A stretch of DNA of 51,682 nucleotides from Megasphaera sp. (GTDB lineage: Bacteria; Bacillota; Negativicutes; Veillonellales; Megasphaeraceae): assembly GCA_022649055.1 (NCBI GenBank), contig JALCNL010000004.1:1-51682 (forward strand), written 5' to 3'. Shown one piece after another: positions 1 through 7,850 of this stretch. Numbering within the stretch: position 1 is the stretch's first letter; the number at the start of each line of letters is the position of its first letter. The notes beneath the pieces were generated by a model. It saw only the letters and a list, made by a program, of their open reading frames with translations. It ran no database searches and was not told the origin of the DNA. The position numbers were made by a program, and so were the translations under genes.

Positions 1-233
1 AGGCTCTTAACATAGATAGTGTCTCCCTTAGTACTTAATTGTCTAAGTGCTTTATATTGTGGTCTGTTGAAGTCTTTACCACTGGCTTTATCAATGATGA
101 TATTATTTTCATTGTCTACATACTTTTTTAGTTCTGCAATCTGCCGGTCTGTGTGCTGTTCTTTTGTAGAGACACGAACATAGGCAAATATTCTGCCTAT
201 TGAGGTATTACTGATAATGTTATTGTCTGTCAT
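1..233 (-). CDS. Serine recombinase (resolvase/invertase family), N-terminal part, cut by window edge
   Basis: The reverse strand from 233 encodes MTDNNIISNT followed by SIGRIFAYVRVSTKEQHTDR. The YxRVS-T/KEQ stretch is the signature of the serine recombinase catalytic domain, with the nucleophilic Ser in RVS, and the 'DRQ...L' and 'DKASGKDFNRPQ' segments fit the resolvase/invertase fold. The start is ATG at 233-231, preceded by a good AGGAG at about 7 bases. Only about 77 codons lie in the window, so it cannot be said whether this is a small resolvase/invertase or a large serine integrase; the immediate catalytic-domain start suits a resolvase. Such enzymes cut and rejoin DNA at short dyad sites, and the region just upstream is full of dyads. 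It lies in AT-rich accessory DNA. Confidence 0.85.
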   Translation of the reverse strand, partial: MTDNNIISNTSIGRIFAYVRVSTKEQHTDRQIAELKKYVDNENNIIIDKASGKDFNRPQYKALRQLSTKGDTIYVKS

Positions 234-247
234 AGTCAATCACTCCT

Positions 248-357
248 GTGTCTGTAAATGTATTTTTTATTTGCAAACACTATAGCATGAATTGTCTATA
301 AAAGTCAAACACTTTATAAACATATGCGTAAAATAGACATATAATATTTACAGACAC
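248..357. repeat. Nested inverted repeats around the recombinase promoter
   Basis: The outer pair is a perfect 12-base inverted repeat: GTGTCTGTAAAT at 248-259 and ATTTACAGACAC at 346-357. The inner pair is TGTCTAT at 293-299 and ATAGACA at 333-339. Both share the core TGTCT. The promoter lies between the arms, so these could be recombinase crossover/accessory sites or operator half-sites. This function is inferred from position only. Confidence 0.55.
279..308 (-). promoter_or_regulatory. Promoter of the serine recombinase gene
   Basis: On the minus strand, TTGACT (308-303) and TATAGT (284-279) are separated by 18 bases. The -10 is preceded by TGC, giving an extended -10. It lies inside the nested inverted repeats at 248-357, so autoregulation is plausible. 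Confidence 0.6.
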
Positions 358-383
358 AAAAACAAGCCATTTTTGTATGTGTG

Positions 384-399
384 TAAAGGTATACCTTTA
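384..399. promoter_or_regulatory. 16-bp perfect palindrome, probable operator
   Basis: TAAAGGTATACCTTTA reads identically on both strands. It lies upstream of the recombinase promoter in a gene-free stretch. A perfect palindrome of this length in non-coding DNA suggests a binding site for a dimeric regulator; no candidate regulator is visible in the window. Confidence 0.4.
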
Positions 400-659
400 T
401 GGACATTAGAGAAAAACAAAAGACAACAAGGGCATTGTTTTGTGCAATCTCTTTGCTGTCTTTTATGATGCGGTTGATTATGCTTGTTTAGTTGTCTTTG
501 GTTCGCAATCAAAGAGAGAACAATAATTAACCATGAAGTGCCTGAGCGAGTCCCTGTATATCAGCAAGAAGCGATATGGGGGAACATCGGTAGTGTTACA
601 ATTGTATATATTGGCTTACGGATTTTTTAGAAATTTTGAAGTCGGTTGCTTACAACTTT
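400..659. other. Gene-free accessory DNA with an imperfect hairpin
   Basis: No convincing gene is seen here; a 70-codon open frame starting at 533 has no family signature and runs into the end of the HEPN gene on the other strand. AAAAGACA (418-425) and TGTCTTTT (457-464) can pair around a smaller ATTG/CAAT hairpin, giving a terminator-like or recombination-site-like structure. The remainder shows nothing recognisable. Confidence 0.3.
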
Positions 660-1601
660 TTATTCAAAATAGTCTGGTGAAAAAGTGCTTAAATATTTTT
701 CTACTATACCTAGCGTTTTATTTAACTGATCAATTGATACATTAATGTCTTTAACATGAAATATAACATTTCTAACATGTACAATTTTCTGTTCAGGGTT
801 TTTAGTCGGAAAACAGACATCATGAACTCTAAGGAACTTGAACTTATCTCCTAGATTCATGTCAGTGGCAGATTGGTCAAAGTGTTCATATATCATTCTA
901 TTAAGGGATAATTCTATTGCTGTTAATGCTTGAATTAAAGCGTAACGATAGTTTTTATGGTTTCTTGCAAGATATGCATCTGTAAGCATTTGATATTCTA
1001 TTTTTATTTTTTTGTTGACATCAATTTTAGCAAGGATATCAAACAATTCGTCTCTTCCTATGTACTCGTCATCATTTTTTATCGAAGCACATATGTTAAA
1101 TGTATGTATATTGTTTATTCTTTGATAATCTTTTCCATCATATTTAAATATTTCAATACCCTCGTTTACATTCGATACGGAAGAGGTAGCTAGATTTGAA
1201 CCTTTTTTTCTAAGTATTATGACATTTTCTAATAAATGTCTCCAATTGGATATTGCAGAAAGAAAATTTTCTTTTGATGTTTCGAAATCTGAGGAGTTAC
1301 AAATTATATCTGCACAGGAAATATCTGCATTAATAATTTCATGCGTCGCACTTGCTTTCATTATGTAGCCCCATTTGTCATTCCAATATTTGGAATTTAG
1401 ATGCAAGTCTTCCTTTATTGATACGGGTTGTGTTAAATACCATATCTGTTCTGCGATTGCCTTAATAGAAGGTTTTGTAGGGAAGAACATTGTCATTTTT
1501 TCATTACCAACAGTGATTTCGCATTGTTCTCCTAGTACATCATTTTTTACTGGAATAGCGTTATCAAAAGAAACCATGCTTTCAAGAAACATTCTACTCA
1601 T
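660..1601 (-). CDS. HEPN-domain-like protein (Apea-type), putative defence or toxin ribonuclease
   Basis: This 313-residue protein has no confidently recognised family in its N-terminal two thirds. The C-terminal third reads as two amphipathic helices: one around residues 211-231 (ALIQALTAIELSLNRMIYEH), then a stretch carrying RNVIFH at 277-282. RNxxxH is the classic HEPN ribonuclease motif (R-x4-6-H with a polar residue after R). HEPN proteins are common in toxin-antitoxin, abortive-infection and CRISPR effectors. No antitoxin or nucleotidyltransferase partner is adjacent, so it may act alone or with a gene left of the window. The first ATG sits almost on top of AAAGGG; the ATG at 1592 has better spacing. 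The AT-rich composition and the flanking recombinase and tRNA remnant suggest horizontal acquisition. Confidence 0.6.
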   Translation of the reverse strand: MSRMFLESMVSFDNAIPVKNDVLGEQCEITVGNEKMTMFFPTKPSIKAIAEQIWYLTQPVSIKEDLHLNSKYWNDKWGYIMKASATHEIINADISCADIICNSSDFETSKENFLSAISNWRHLLENVIILRKKGSNLATSSVSNVNEGIEIFKYDGKDYQRINNIHTFNICASIKNDDEYIGRDELFDILAKIDVNKKIKIEYQMLTDAYLARNHKNYRYALIQALTAIELSLNRMIYEHFDQSATDMNLGDKFKFLRVHDVCFPTKNPEQKIVHVRNVIFHVKDINVSIDQLNKTLGIVEKYLSTFSPDYFE

Positions 1602-1880
1602 CCCTTTTAATTAGTTGTATTGTGCATTGTTTTTTACGTTAATATGATTGTATCAAACATCAATAAGATTCTCCACTATTTTTGTGATTTTAACGTGCAC
1701 AAATAATTAGAATCTCTAAAATCGCCTCTAAGCCACATTTATTAACAATCATGACAACTTTATCACGAAGTTTATAAAAACATCTTACAACCGATTTTAG
1801 ATAACATATACAGCATTACGTAAAAAATGTTAAATTGTCCTTGCCTATGTCTCTAAAAATAAATTGACATATTCTTTGAC

Positions 1881-1920
1881 ATCGTAGAGGTCAGTGGTTC
1901 GAATCCACTTATTCCCACCA
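1881..1920 (+). other. tRNA 3'-end remnant, probable attachment (att) site
   Basis: The sequence contains a variable-loop-like AGGTC, a perfect 5-bp T arm (AGTGG, TTCGAAT loop, CCACT), then TATTCCC, A and CCA: the 3' half of a tRNA including the encoded CCA. No matching 5' acceptor strand (GGGAATA) or D/anticodon arms lie in the 40 bases upstream, so this is not a complete tRNA. A duplicated tRNA 3' end is the usual scar at one end of an island integrated into a tRNA gene. The intact tRNA would be at the other end, left of this window. Confidence 0.7.
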
Positions 1921-1932
1921 TATATTATCTCT

Positions 1933-1965
1933 AAGTTTCTAATATTATTTATTAGAAACTTTTTT
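1933..1965 (+). terminator. Rho-independent terminator after the tRNA remnant
   Basis: A perfect 12-bp stem (1933-1944 with 1950-1961, loop TTATT) is followed by a T-rich tract. It is probably the original terminator of the tRNA gene, which would place native chromosome to the right of the remnant. Confidence 0.7.
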
Positions 1966-2054
1966 CTTGTGTCTTATAATATATATCCTGTAAAATTTCT
2001 CCCCACTGTACTACTGAACCGCTTGCATTATAAGAACTTTTAAGAATATCGGAT

Positions 2055-2083
2055 TTGACTTGACTATATAAGCATGGTACGAT
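2055..2083 (+). promoter_or_regulatory. Promoter of the 28-residue peptide transcript
   Basis: TTGACT (2055-2060) and TACGAT (2078-2083) are separated by 17 bases. Transcription would start near 2090, just before the AAGGAAG ribosome binding site of the small gene. Confidence 0.5.
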
Positions 2084-2106
2084 AAAGACATAAAGGAAGT
2101 GGTAAT

Positions 2107-2193
2107 ATGGATGCATTTTTTTCAATTATTATTTCCGCCCTTGTTACCTTCGTGATTTACATGCTGTATTGTAATTGGGCAAGACATAAATAG
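2107..2193 (+). CDS. 28-residue single-span membrane peptide
   Basis: This small frame begins MDAFFSIIISALVTFVIYML and ends YCNWARHK. It is one hydrophobic helix (about residues 4-21) with an acidic N-terminus and a basic tail. AAAGGAAG lies about 8 bases before the ATG. It has its own promoter (2055-2083) and a strong terminator (2229-2275), so it looks like an independent transcription unit. Very short MD-x-F-type membrane peptides of this shape are seen in many gut Firmicutes, from general knowledge, and resemble type I toxins or small regulatory membrane peptides. No antisense RNA promoter was identified with confidence. The function is unknown. Confidence 0.5.
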   Translation: MDAFFSIIISALVTFVIYMLYCNWARHK

Positions 2194-2228
2194 TACTATA
2201 AGGTTACTCGAAAAGACAAGCTCCCAAT

Positions 2229-2275
2229 AAAAACGCAGCCATATCGGGCATCGAGCTTCGATATGGTGCGTTTTT
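2229..2275 (+). terminator. Strong rho-independent terminator
   Basis: AAAAACGCA (2229-2237) pairs with TGCGTTTTT (2267-2275), and CCATATCG (2239-2246) pairs with CGATATGG (2259-2266), with one bulged G. It ends the small-peptide transcript just before the transketolase promoter. Confidence 0.8.
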
Positions 2276-2278
2276 GTG

Positions 2279-2308
2279 TTGACCTGTATGGTACTAGTGA
2301 TTTATCTT
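2279..2308 (+). promoter_or_regulatory. Likely promoter of the split transketolase operon
   Basis: TTGACC (2279-2284) and TATCTT (2303-2308) are separated by 18 bases, between the upstream terminator and the GAGGAG ribosome binding site before 2334. The -10 is a moderate match. Confidence 0.4.
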
Positions 2309-2333
2309 TTGGCAAAATGAGAGGAGTCTGTAT

Positions 2334-3161
2334 ATGTCAGGACTAAAAGATTTACAGCGGTTATGCAATACCATAAGAAAGGATATCGTGCGGATGATTT
2401 ATACTGCCGGTTCAGGACACCCAGGTGGTTCTTTATCTTCCGTAGAAATTATGGTTTCCTTATATTTCACAGATATATTTCGATGTTTCCCGGAAGATCC
2501 CGATAACCCTGCACGAGATCGTTTCATTTTATCAAAAGGGCACGCCGCCCCATTGCAATACAGTATATTGGCCCGTAAAGGATATTTCCCGGTAAAAGAG
2601 CTTGAATCACTTCGTACCTTTGGTAGTCCTCTCCAAGGCCATCCCAATATGAAAAAGCTCTCTTGTCTTGACTGTTCGGCCGGTTCTCTCGGGCAAGGGC
2701 TTTCTATTGCCAACGGTATTGCTTTTTCCTTCAAGCATACCCACCGTACACCACGTGTATATTGCCTTATGGGTGATGGTGAACAGCAGGAAGGACAGAT
2801 TTGGGAAGCTGCGTTATTTGCTGCTCAGAATAAACTCGACAATGTATGTGCCATTATTGACTGCAATGGCATACAACTTGACGGTTCGGTAAAAGATATA
2901 AAAAATATGGAACCGTTAGATGAAAAATGGCATAGTTTCGGTTGGAATGTTATCAAAGTAAATGGCCACGATATATCTGCCCTACACAAAGCCTACAAAC
3001 AGTCAGAAACGCATTTAGGAGTTCCTACCGTTATTTTAGCGGCTACCACCAAGGGGAAGGGTGTATCCTATATGGAAAATCAAGCAAAATGGCACGGTAC
3101 AGCACCCAATACCGAAGAATATGCTGCAGCCATGGCAGAATTATCCTTGGAGGTGCAATAA
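2334..3161 (+). CDS. Transketolase, N-terminal (TPP-binding) subunit
   Basis: This is the N-terminal half of a split transketolase, which moves two-carbon ketol units between sugar phosphates in the non-oxidative pentose phosphate pathway. In 275 residues it shows SGHPGG (H29), SKGHA (H70), GSLGQG (117-122) and the thiamine diphosphate/Mg site GDG at 147-149 with N178 about 30 residues later. GAGGAG lies 8 bases before the ATG. Its stop overlaps the start of the second subunit by one base (TAATG), so the two halves are translationally coupled. The pathway also supplies sedoheptulose-7-phosphate, the precursor of the ADP-heptose made by genes at 25-28 kb. Split transketolases are common in Firmicutes and archaea. 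Confidence 0.93.
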   Translation: MSGLKDLQRLCNTIRKDIVRMIYTAGSGHPGGSLSSVEIMVSLYFTDIFRCFPEDPDNPARDRFILSKGHAAPLQYSILARKGYFPVKELESLRTFGSPLQGHPNMKKLSCLDCSAGSLGQGLSIANGIAFSFKHTHRTPRVYCLMGDGEQQEGQIWEAALFAAQNKLDNVCAIIDCNGIQLDGSVKDIKNMEPLDEKWHSFGWNVIKVNGHDISALHKAYKQSETHLGVPTVILAATTKGKGVSYMENQAKWHGTAPNTEEYAAAMAELSLEVQ

Positions 3162-4096
3162 TGGAACAAATACCCATGCGGGATGGATATGGAAAGGCAT
3201 TGTTGGAATTATGCAAAATTGACAATAATGTATTGGTTCTTGATGCAGATGTTGCAAAATCAACGAGGGCGGATTGGATCAAGCAGCAATTTCCCGATCA
3301 TTTTATAGATATGGGGATATCCGAGCAAGATATGGTAGGTACAGCGGCAGGAATGGCTCTAGCCGGCATGATTCCTTTTGTATCTACATATGGAGTGTTT
3401 CTATCTGGTCGTGCTTGGGATCAAATCCGCAATACCGTATGTTATAACAATTTAAATGTCAAACTCGGCGGTGCCCATGCAGGTATCTCTGTCGGACCCG
3501 ACGGCGCTACGCACCAGGCATTGGAAGATGTCGCTATCATGCGTGTCCTGCCTAACATGACAGTTGTTGTGCCTTGCGATTCCATTGAGACCTATAAAGC
3601 CACCATGGCAATCTATCACACCACAGGCCCCTGTTACATTCGCTTTGGCCGAGAAGCGGTTCCGGTCATTACTACCGATGATATGCCCTTTGTTTTAGGC
3701 AAGGCATGTGTGTTCCGCCCTGGCAGCGATATTACAATATTTGCAAACGGAACAATGGTCCACCAAAGTATAAACGCCAGCAAACAACTGCAAAAAAAAG
3801 GAATTTCCGCCCGTGTAGTCAATGTACATACAGTTAAACCATTAGATGAAGAAACGATACTTTCTTGTGCCGCAGAAACAGGAGCCGTCGTCGTTGCCGA
3901 AGAACATCAGCAAGCCGGCGGCTTAGGAGGCGCAATTTGTGAATTATTGTCTCAGCATAATAATGTCCCTATATGCCTTGTCGGTATACATGACACGTTT
4001 GGAGAATCCGGAAATCCCTGTGAATTGATGAAAAACTATGGATTAGGAATACAGAATATTGTTGATGCCGCAGTAAATGTATGGCAAAGAAAATAA
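3161..4096 (+). CDS. Transketolase, C-terminal (pyrimidine-binding) subunit
   Basis: This is the second half of the split enzyme, 311 residues. It begins MEQIPMRDGYGKALLEL and carries GISEQDMVGTAAGMA, where E55 is the glutamate that activates the thiamine aminopyrimidine, followed by a C-terminal transketolase domain (about residues 190-305). The open frame extends far upstream, but TTGGAGG sits 7 bases before the ATG at 3161, which overlaps the stop of the first subunit; that fixes the start. The two subunits together make the active site. A dxs-like fusion is unlikely because the N-terminal partner is a separate 275-residue transketolase-type chain. Confidence 0.93.
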   Translation: MEQIPMRDGYGKALLELCKIDNNVLVLDADVAKSTRADWIKQQFPDHFIDMGISEQDMVGTAAGMALAGMIPFVSTYGVFLSGRAWDQIRNTVCYNNLNVKLGGAHAGISVGPDGATHQALEDVAIMRVLPNMTVVVPCDSIETYKATMAIYHTTGPCYIRFGREAVPVITTDDMPFVLGKACVFRPGSDITIFANGTMVHQSINASKQLQKKGISARVVNVHTVKPLDEETILSCAAETGAVVVAEEHQQAGGLGGAICELLSQHNNVPICLVGIHDTFGESGNPCELMKNYGLGIQNIVDAAVNVWQRK

Positions 4097-4106
4097 CTGT
4101 CTATAT

Positions 4107-4149
4107 AAAATCCCGTTGAAAACTTTTTGTTTTTTCAACGGGATTTTTT
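4107..4149. terminator. Bidirectional terminator between convergent operons
   Basis: A 16-bp stem AAAATCCCGTTGAAAA / TTTTCAACGGGATTTT has T-rich flanks on both strands. It serves the transketolase operon on the plus strand and probably the alaS-to-DUF1292 operon arriving from the right. Confidence 0.85.
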
Positions 4150-4207
4150 GAGAAGTATTTTATTACAGTATCATTTAGGCGGTTATAAATAAAATAAGGA
4201 GTACCGT

Positions 4208-4495
4208 CTATTCTTCATTAAACATTCTTTCATACTCCTGTAAAACAGCTTCAAATTCTTCATCTGTCGGAGCTACATACAACGGTTCCCCATCTTCCAT
4301 GTCGACACGGGCAATAATGGTTTCCGCATCTTCGGGAATAGCTTCTTCCCCATTTTCGTCCTCTGCATACCGGACGAGGATACTGAATTTCTTGCCATCG
4401 TATTCTAACGATGTTTCTTCATGGTAGTACACTTCATTTCCTTCTTCGTCTTCAATAACGATTACTGGAACTTCTTCCATCATTTCTTCTGCCAT
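4208..4495 (-). CDS. DUF1292 family protein (YrzB-like)
   Basis: This is a small, very acidic 95-residue cytoplasmic protein. After a short leader it shows the DUF1292 pattern: VIVIEDEEGNEVYYHEE, KFSILVRY, then ETIIARVDMEDGE and an acidic C-terminal helix. Its biochemical role is not established. It is the last gene of the conserved Firmicutes set alaS-ireB-ruvX-DUF1292, starting one base after the ruvX stop, so co-transcription is nearly certain. The length is normal for the family. Confidence 0.85.
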   Translation of the reverse strand: MAEEMMEEVPVIVIEDEEGNEVYYHEETSLEYDGKKFSILVRYAEDENGEEAIPEDAETIIARVDMEDGEPLYVAPTDEEFEAVLQEYERMFNEE

Positions 4496-4496
4496 G

Positions 4497-4919
4497 TTAT
4501 CCTCCTTGAGCGTCTAAATAATTCTGTAAGATGAAAACAGCCGCCATTTTATCCACAACTTGTTTTCGTTTTTCACGACGTACATGGGCCTCTATCAATT
4601 GACGTTGAGCCATAACTGTCGTTAGGCGTTCATCCCAATATACAAATTCCATATAGGGCATCACTTTTTTTAATTCTGCGACAAAATGTTCTATTTTATC
4701 AATGTTTACACTGTTATCGCCATTCATATGACGTGGTTTTCCCACGACAATACGATGAACTTCTTTTTCTTTTACAATCTCCTGCAGCCGGCCAAAATCT
4801 TTGGCTTTTGATTCCCGTCGAATCGTTTCTATTCCTTGTGCTGTAATCAGCAGTGCATCACTGCACGCAACTCCAATCGTACGGGAACCTACATCTAATC
4901 CTAATATACGCATATCCAC
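4497..4919 (-). CDS. ruvX: RuvX/YqgF family putative Holliday junction resolvase / pre-16S rRNA nuclease
   Basis: This 140-residue protein has the RNase H-like fold of YqgF. It starts RILGLDVGSRTIGVACSDAL, carrying the first metal-binding Asp, has IVVGKPRHMNGD in the middle, and shows YWDERLTTVMAQ with the conserved Glu near residue 97. YqgF proteins process the 5' end of 16S rRNA and have been proposed as resolvases. The frame can start at GTG 4919, right after the ireB stop, or at the ATG two codons later; neither has a strong ribosome binding site, suggesting translational coupling. Confidence 0.9.
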   Translation of the reverse strand: MDMRILGLDVGSRTIGVACSDALLITAQGIETIRRESKAKDFGRLQEIVKEKEVHRIVVGKPRHMNGDNSVNIDKIEHFVAELKKVMPYMEFVYWDERLTTVMAQRQLIEAHVRREKRKQVVDKMAAVFILQNYLDAQGG

Positions 4920-5180
4920 CTATAGCTTATGCTGCTTTACATAAGAACGAACTAATTCTTCTATCAGTTCATCGCGTTCAATCCGACGTATATTGCTGCG
5001 AGCATTATTATGACTCGTAATATACGTGGGATCTCCGGACAACAAATAGCCCACAATCTGATTGATTGGATTATACCCCTTTTCCTCCAAAGAATGATAG
5101 ACATCTTCAAATATCATAGATGCTACCGTTTGTTCTTCATCTCTGGATTTAACAATCATCGTTTCATCATTAATAGCCAT
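4920..5180 (-). CDS. ireB: IreB family regulatory phosphoprotein (UPF0297/YrzL)
   Basis: An 86-residue protein beginning [10 protein letters not shown] and ending [13 protein letters not shown], a full-length match in pattern to IreB/YrzL. In Enterococcus, IreB is a substrate of the PASTA kinase IreK on N-terminal threonines and modulates cephalosporin resistance; the NDET threonine (T7) is present here. The open frame extends to an upstream GTG, but AAGGAAG overlaps that GTG and is correctly spaced for the ATG at 5180, which is the start chosen. It sits between alaS and ruvX in one operon, the usual Firmicutes order. Confidence 0.9.
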   Translation of the reverse strand: MAINDETMIVKSRDEEQTVASMIFEDVYHSLEEKGYNPINQIVGYLLSGDPTYITSHNNARSNIRRIERDELIEELVRSYVKQHKL

Positions 5181-5207
5181 TGTCAACACTTCCTTATCCT
5201 CATTGGA

Positions 5208-7820
5208 CTATTTTTCTAATACATCGTAAATGGCCCTATAGCCAGCTTTTAAAGCTTCATTTATATGCTGCGGTTCTTTGCCGCCGGCTTGCGCCATATC
5301 AGGACGGCCGCCGCCATTACCTCCGGCAGCTTGTGCTGCCGCTTTGATGATTTTTCCGGCATGAAGACCTTTTGCCGTGTCTGCTTTGGCCACCTTGCAA
5401 ACAAAATTGATTTTATCCGCATGAATGGCTCCCAATAAAACGACGCCGCCCCTGAGACGATCCAATATAGTATCCGCCAAATCACGTAATTCATCGATAG
5501 AATCAACATCAGCTTGCGCTGTAACAACAGATACCGCAGCAATAGTTTCTTTATGTGCAATAATGGAATCTACTCCGGAAAGAACCTCTTTCTTTTTTAA
5601 ATCCTGCAATTCTTTTTCTGTTTCTCTCATTTGAGTCAACATATGTTCCAATTTTTCTGGAATCTCTTCGCTTTTTGTTTTAAGAAGACTGGCTATTATT
5701 TCCAGTTCTTTAACATCCGCTTGTGATTTTTCAAGTGCAGCAGCCCCTGTTACAGCTTCAATACGGCGCACCCCTGTACCAATGCCGGATTCACTTAAAA
5801 TACGCAGAGAACCGATCACAGAGGTATTGGCTACATGAGAGCCGCCACAAAGTTCACAACTGAAATCATCTACAGTAACCACACGGACGATATCCCCGTA
5901 TTTTTCACCAAAAAGCGCCATAGCTCCTTTTTCCTTAGCTGCCGCAATAGGCATTTCTTCAATCGTAATAGGAATCGCCTTAAGGATTTCCGTATTTACT
6001 AAATCTGAAATTTGATCCAATTCCTGCGTTGTAATAGGAGAAAAATGCGTAAAGTCAAATCGCAGTCGTTCCGGAGTAACGAGAGAACCAGCCTGATTGA
6101 CGTGATCTCCCAACACACGGCGCAATGCAGCCTGCAACAAATGTGTTGCTGTATGGTTGCGGGCCATAGCTAGATTACGATCCGTATCAACGGCAATATC
6201 CATGACATCTCCGCAATGAACTACCCCTTCCTCTACAGCAGCTATCAAATACACCAACCCATTGGGCAATGCCTTAGCATCTTCGACAACGACCTTGCCA
6301 AATGCACTGGTAAGCACACCGGTATCGCCAAGCTGTCCTCCACCTTCTGCATGAAAGGGATTTATATCAAGAATTACAGTAACTTCCTGGCCATCATGAG
6401 CTTCCTTTATTTCAATGCCATCTTTGCCTAACATGACGACTTCAGCAGTAACGGCATGTACATCGTTCGTCAATTTTCCCTGATCCAGATGTGTTGTATC
6501 AGGTGTTGCTACTTTAGCAGCGGCATCATGACGAGCCGCTCTGGCACGTTCCTGCTGCTTCTTCATTGCCTTCTCAAAACCGTCTCTGTCAATAGCAATT
6601 CCGTGCTCCTGTGCAATTTCCTCCGTCAGCTCTACGGGAAATCCAAATGTATCATATAATTTAAATACTTCTGACCCAGCCAGCACTTTATTGTCCCCGG
6701 ACGCGTCCATGGTTTCCTTCAAAAGCGCTAACCCTTGTGCTAGCGTAGCGCTGAATTGCTTTTCTTCCGTTTCGATAACTTTCTTGATAAATTTCTTATG
6801 CTCTATCAGTTCCGGATATTCCCCGCCAAGAATTTCGATAACCGTATCAACTAATCCTGCCAAGAAAATATCAGTAATTCCCAGTACACGGCCAAACCGC
6901 ACCGCTCTACGCAATATACGCCGCAATACATACCCGCGGCCTTCATTGGACGGCAAAATACCATCACTGATCATGACCGTAATTGCCCGGATATGGTCTG
7001 CAATAACTTTAAGAGCTACTTTGTCGTTAGGATCAGAATACTCTCTATGACAAATAGAAAGTACCTGTTCGATAATAGGATAAATTAAATCCGTTTCAAA
7101 ATTTGATTCTTTTTGCTGAATCACAGAAGCTAGTCGTTCCAAACCTGCTCCTGTATCAATATTCTTTTTTTCCAATGGATGATATTCTCCATTAGCATCC
7201 CGATCAAATTGTGTAAAAACAAGATTCCATATTTCAAGATACCGGTCGCAATCACATCCAACGGTACAAGTAGGTTGTCCACAACCACGTTCCGGACCAA
7301 GATCATAAAAGATTTCACTATCGGGACCGCAAGGACCTTCTCCAATTTCCCAGAAATTGTCTTCCATTTTAAAAATCCGTTCATCTGCCAGTCCGATCAT
7401 ATTATGCCAATAGTCATATGCTTCCGTATCATCCGGATAAATGGTAACATAGAGTTTATCTTTATCTAGTGCCAACACTTCTGTAAGAAATTCCCAAGCC
7501 CAAGAAATGGCTTCTTTTTTAAAATAATCGCCAAAAGAAAAATTTCCCAGCATTTCAAAAAACGTATGATGACGAGCTGTGCGTCCCACATTATCAATAT
7601 CTCCCGTGCGAATACATTTTTGGCTGGTAGTTACACGATAAGACGGTGGAACAAGTTTACCCGTAAAATAGGGTTTTAACGGAGCCATGCCGGCACCTAT
7701 AAGCAGTAAACTGGGATCATTTTCCGGTATCAATGGAAAACTGTGTAAAATCATATGTTCTTTACTTTTGAAAAAATTCAAATAGGCACTGCGAATTTCA
7801 TTTCCCGTCATATACTTCAT
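5208..7820 (-). CDS. alaS: Alanyl-tRNA synthetase
   Basis: Charges tRNA-Ala with alanine and edits mischarged Ser/Gly. The 870-residue length is normal. Class II catalytic domain: N-terminal FKSKEHMILHSFPLIP, then TARHHTFFEMLGNFSFGDYF, and LRRAVRFGRVLG. Editing domain: HTATHLLQAAL and CELCGGSHVANT, the zinc-binding His/Cys set. A coiled coil follows, and the DHHA1 C-terminal domain has GGNGGGRPDMAQAGG. GAGGAG lies about 8 bases before the ATG. It is the first gene of alaS-ireB-ruvX-DUF1292. The promoter at 7851-7899 is framed by an inverted repeat. No T-box is visible in the short leader. Confidence 0.97.
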   Translation of the reverse strand: MKYMTGNEIRSAYLNFFKSKEHMILHSFPLIPENDPSLLLIGAGMAPLKPYFTGKLVPPSYRVTTSQKCIRTGDIDNVGRTARHHTFFEMLGNFSFGDYFKKEAISWAWEFLTEVLALDKDKLYVTIYPDDTEAYDYWHNMIGLADERIFKMEDNFWEIGEGPCGPDSEIFYDLGPERGCGQPTCTVGCDCDRYLEIWNLVFTQFDRDANGEYHPLEKKNIDTGAGLERLASVIQQKESNFETDLIYPIIEQVLSICHREYSDPNDKVALKVIADHIRAITVMISDGILPSNEGRGYVLRRILRRAVRFGRVLGITDIFLAGLVDTVIEILGGEYPELIEHKKFIKKVIETEEKQFSATLAQGLALLKETMDASGDNKVLAGSEVFKLYDTFGFPVELTEEIAQEHGIAIDRDGFEKAMKKQQERARAARHDAAAKVATPDTTHLDQGKLTNDVHAVTAEVVMLGKDGIEIKEAHDGQEVTVILDINPFHAEGGGQLGDTGVLTSAFGKVVVEDAKALPNGLVYLIAAVEEGVVHCGDVMDIAVDTDRNLAMARNHTATHLLQAALRRVLGDHVNQAGSLVTPERLRFDFTHFSPITTQELDQISDLVNTEILKAIPITIEEMPIAAAKEKGAMALFGEKYGDIVRVVTVDDFSCELCGGSHVANTSVIGSLRILSESGIGTGVRRIEAVTGAAALEKSQADVKELEIIASLLKTKSEEIPEKLEHMLTQMRETEKELQDLKKKEVLSGVDSIIAHKETIAAVSVVTAQADVDSIDELRDLADTILDRLRGGVVLLGAIHADKINFVCKVAKADTAKGLHAGKIIKAAAQAAGGNGGGRPDMAQAGGKEPQHINEALKAGYRAIYDVLEK

Positions 7821-7850
7821 GCTGTAAACACTCCTCTGTTATCTTCCTTT

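Noticed and set aside
533-745. 70-codon plus-strand frame in the accessory region
   Set aside because: No family pattern, no good ribosome binding site, and it runs antisense into the end of the HEPN gene.
1845-1920. Complete tRNA gene
   Set aside because: Only the variable loop, T arm and acceptor 3' strand are present; no pairing 5' half exists upstream.
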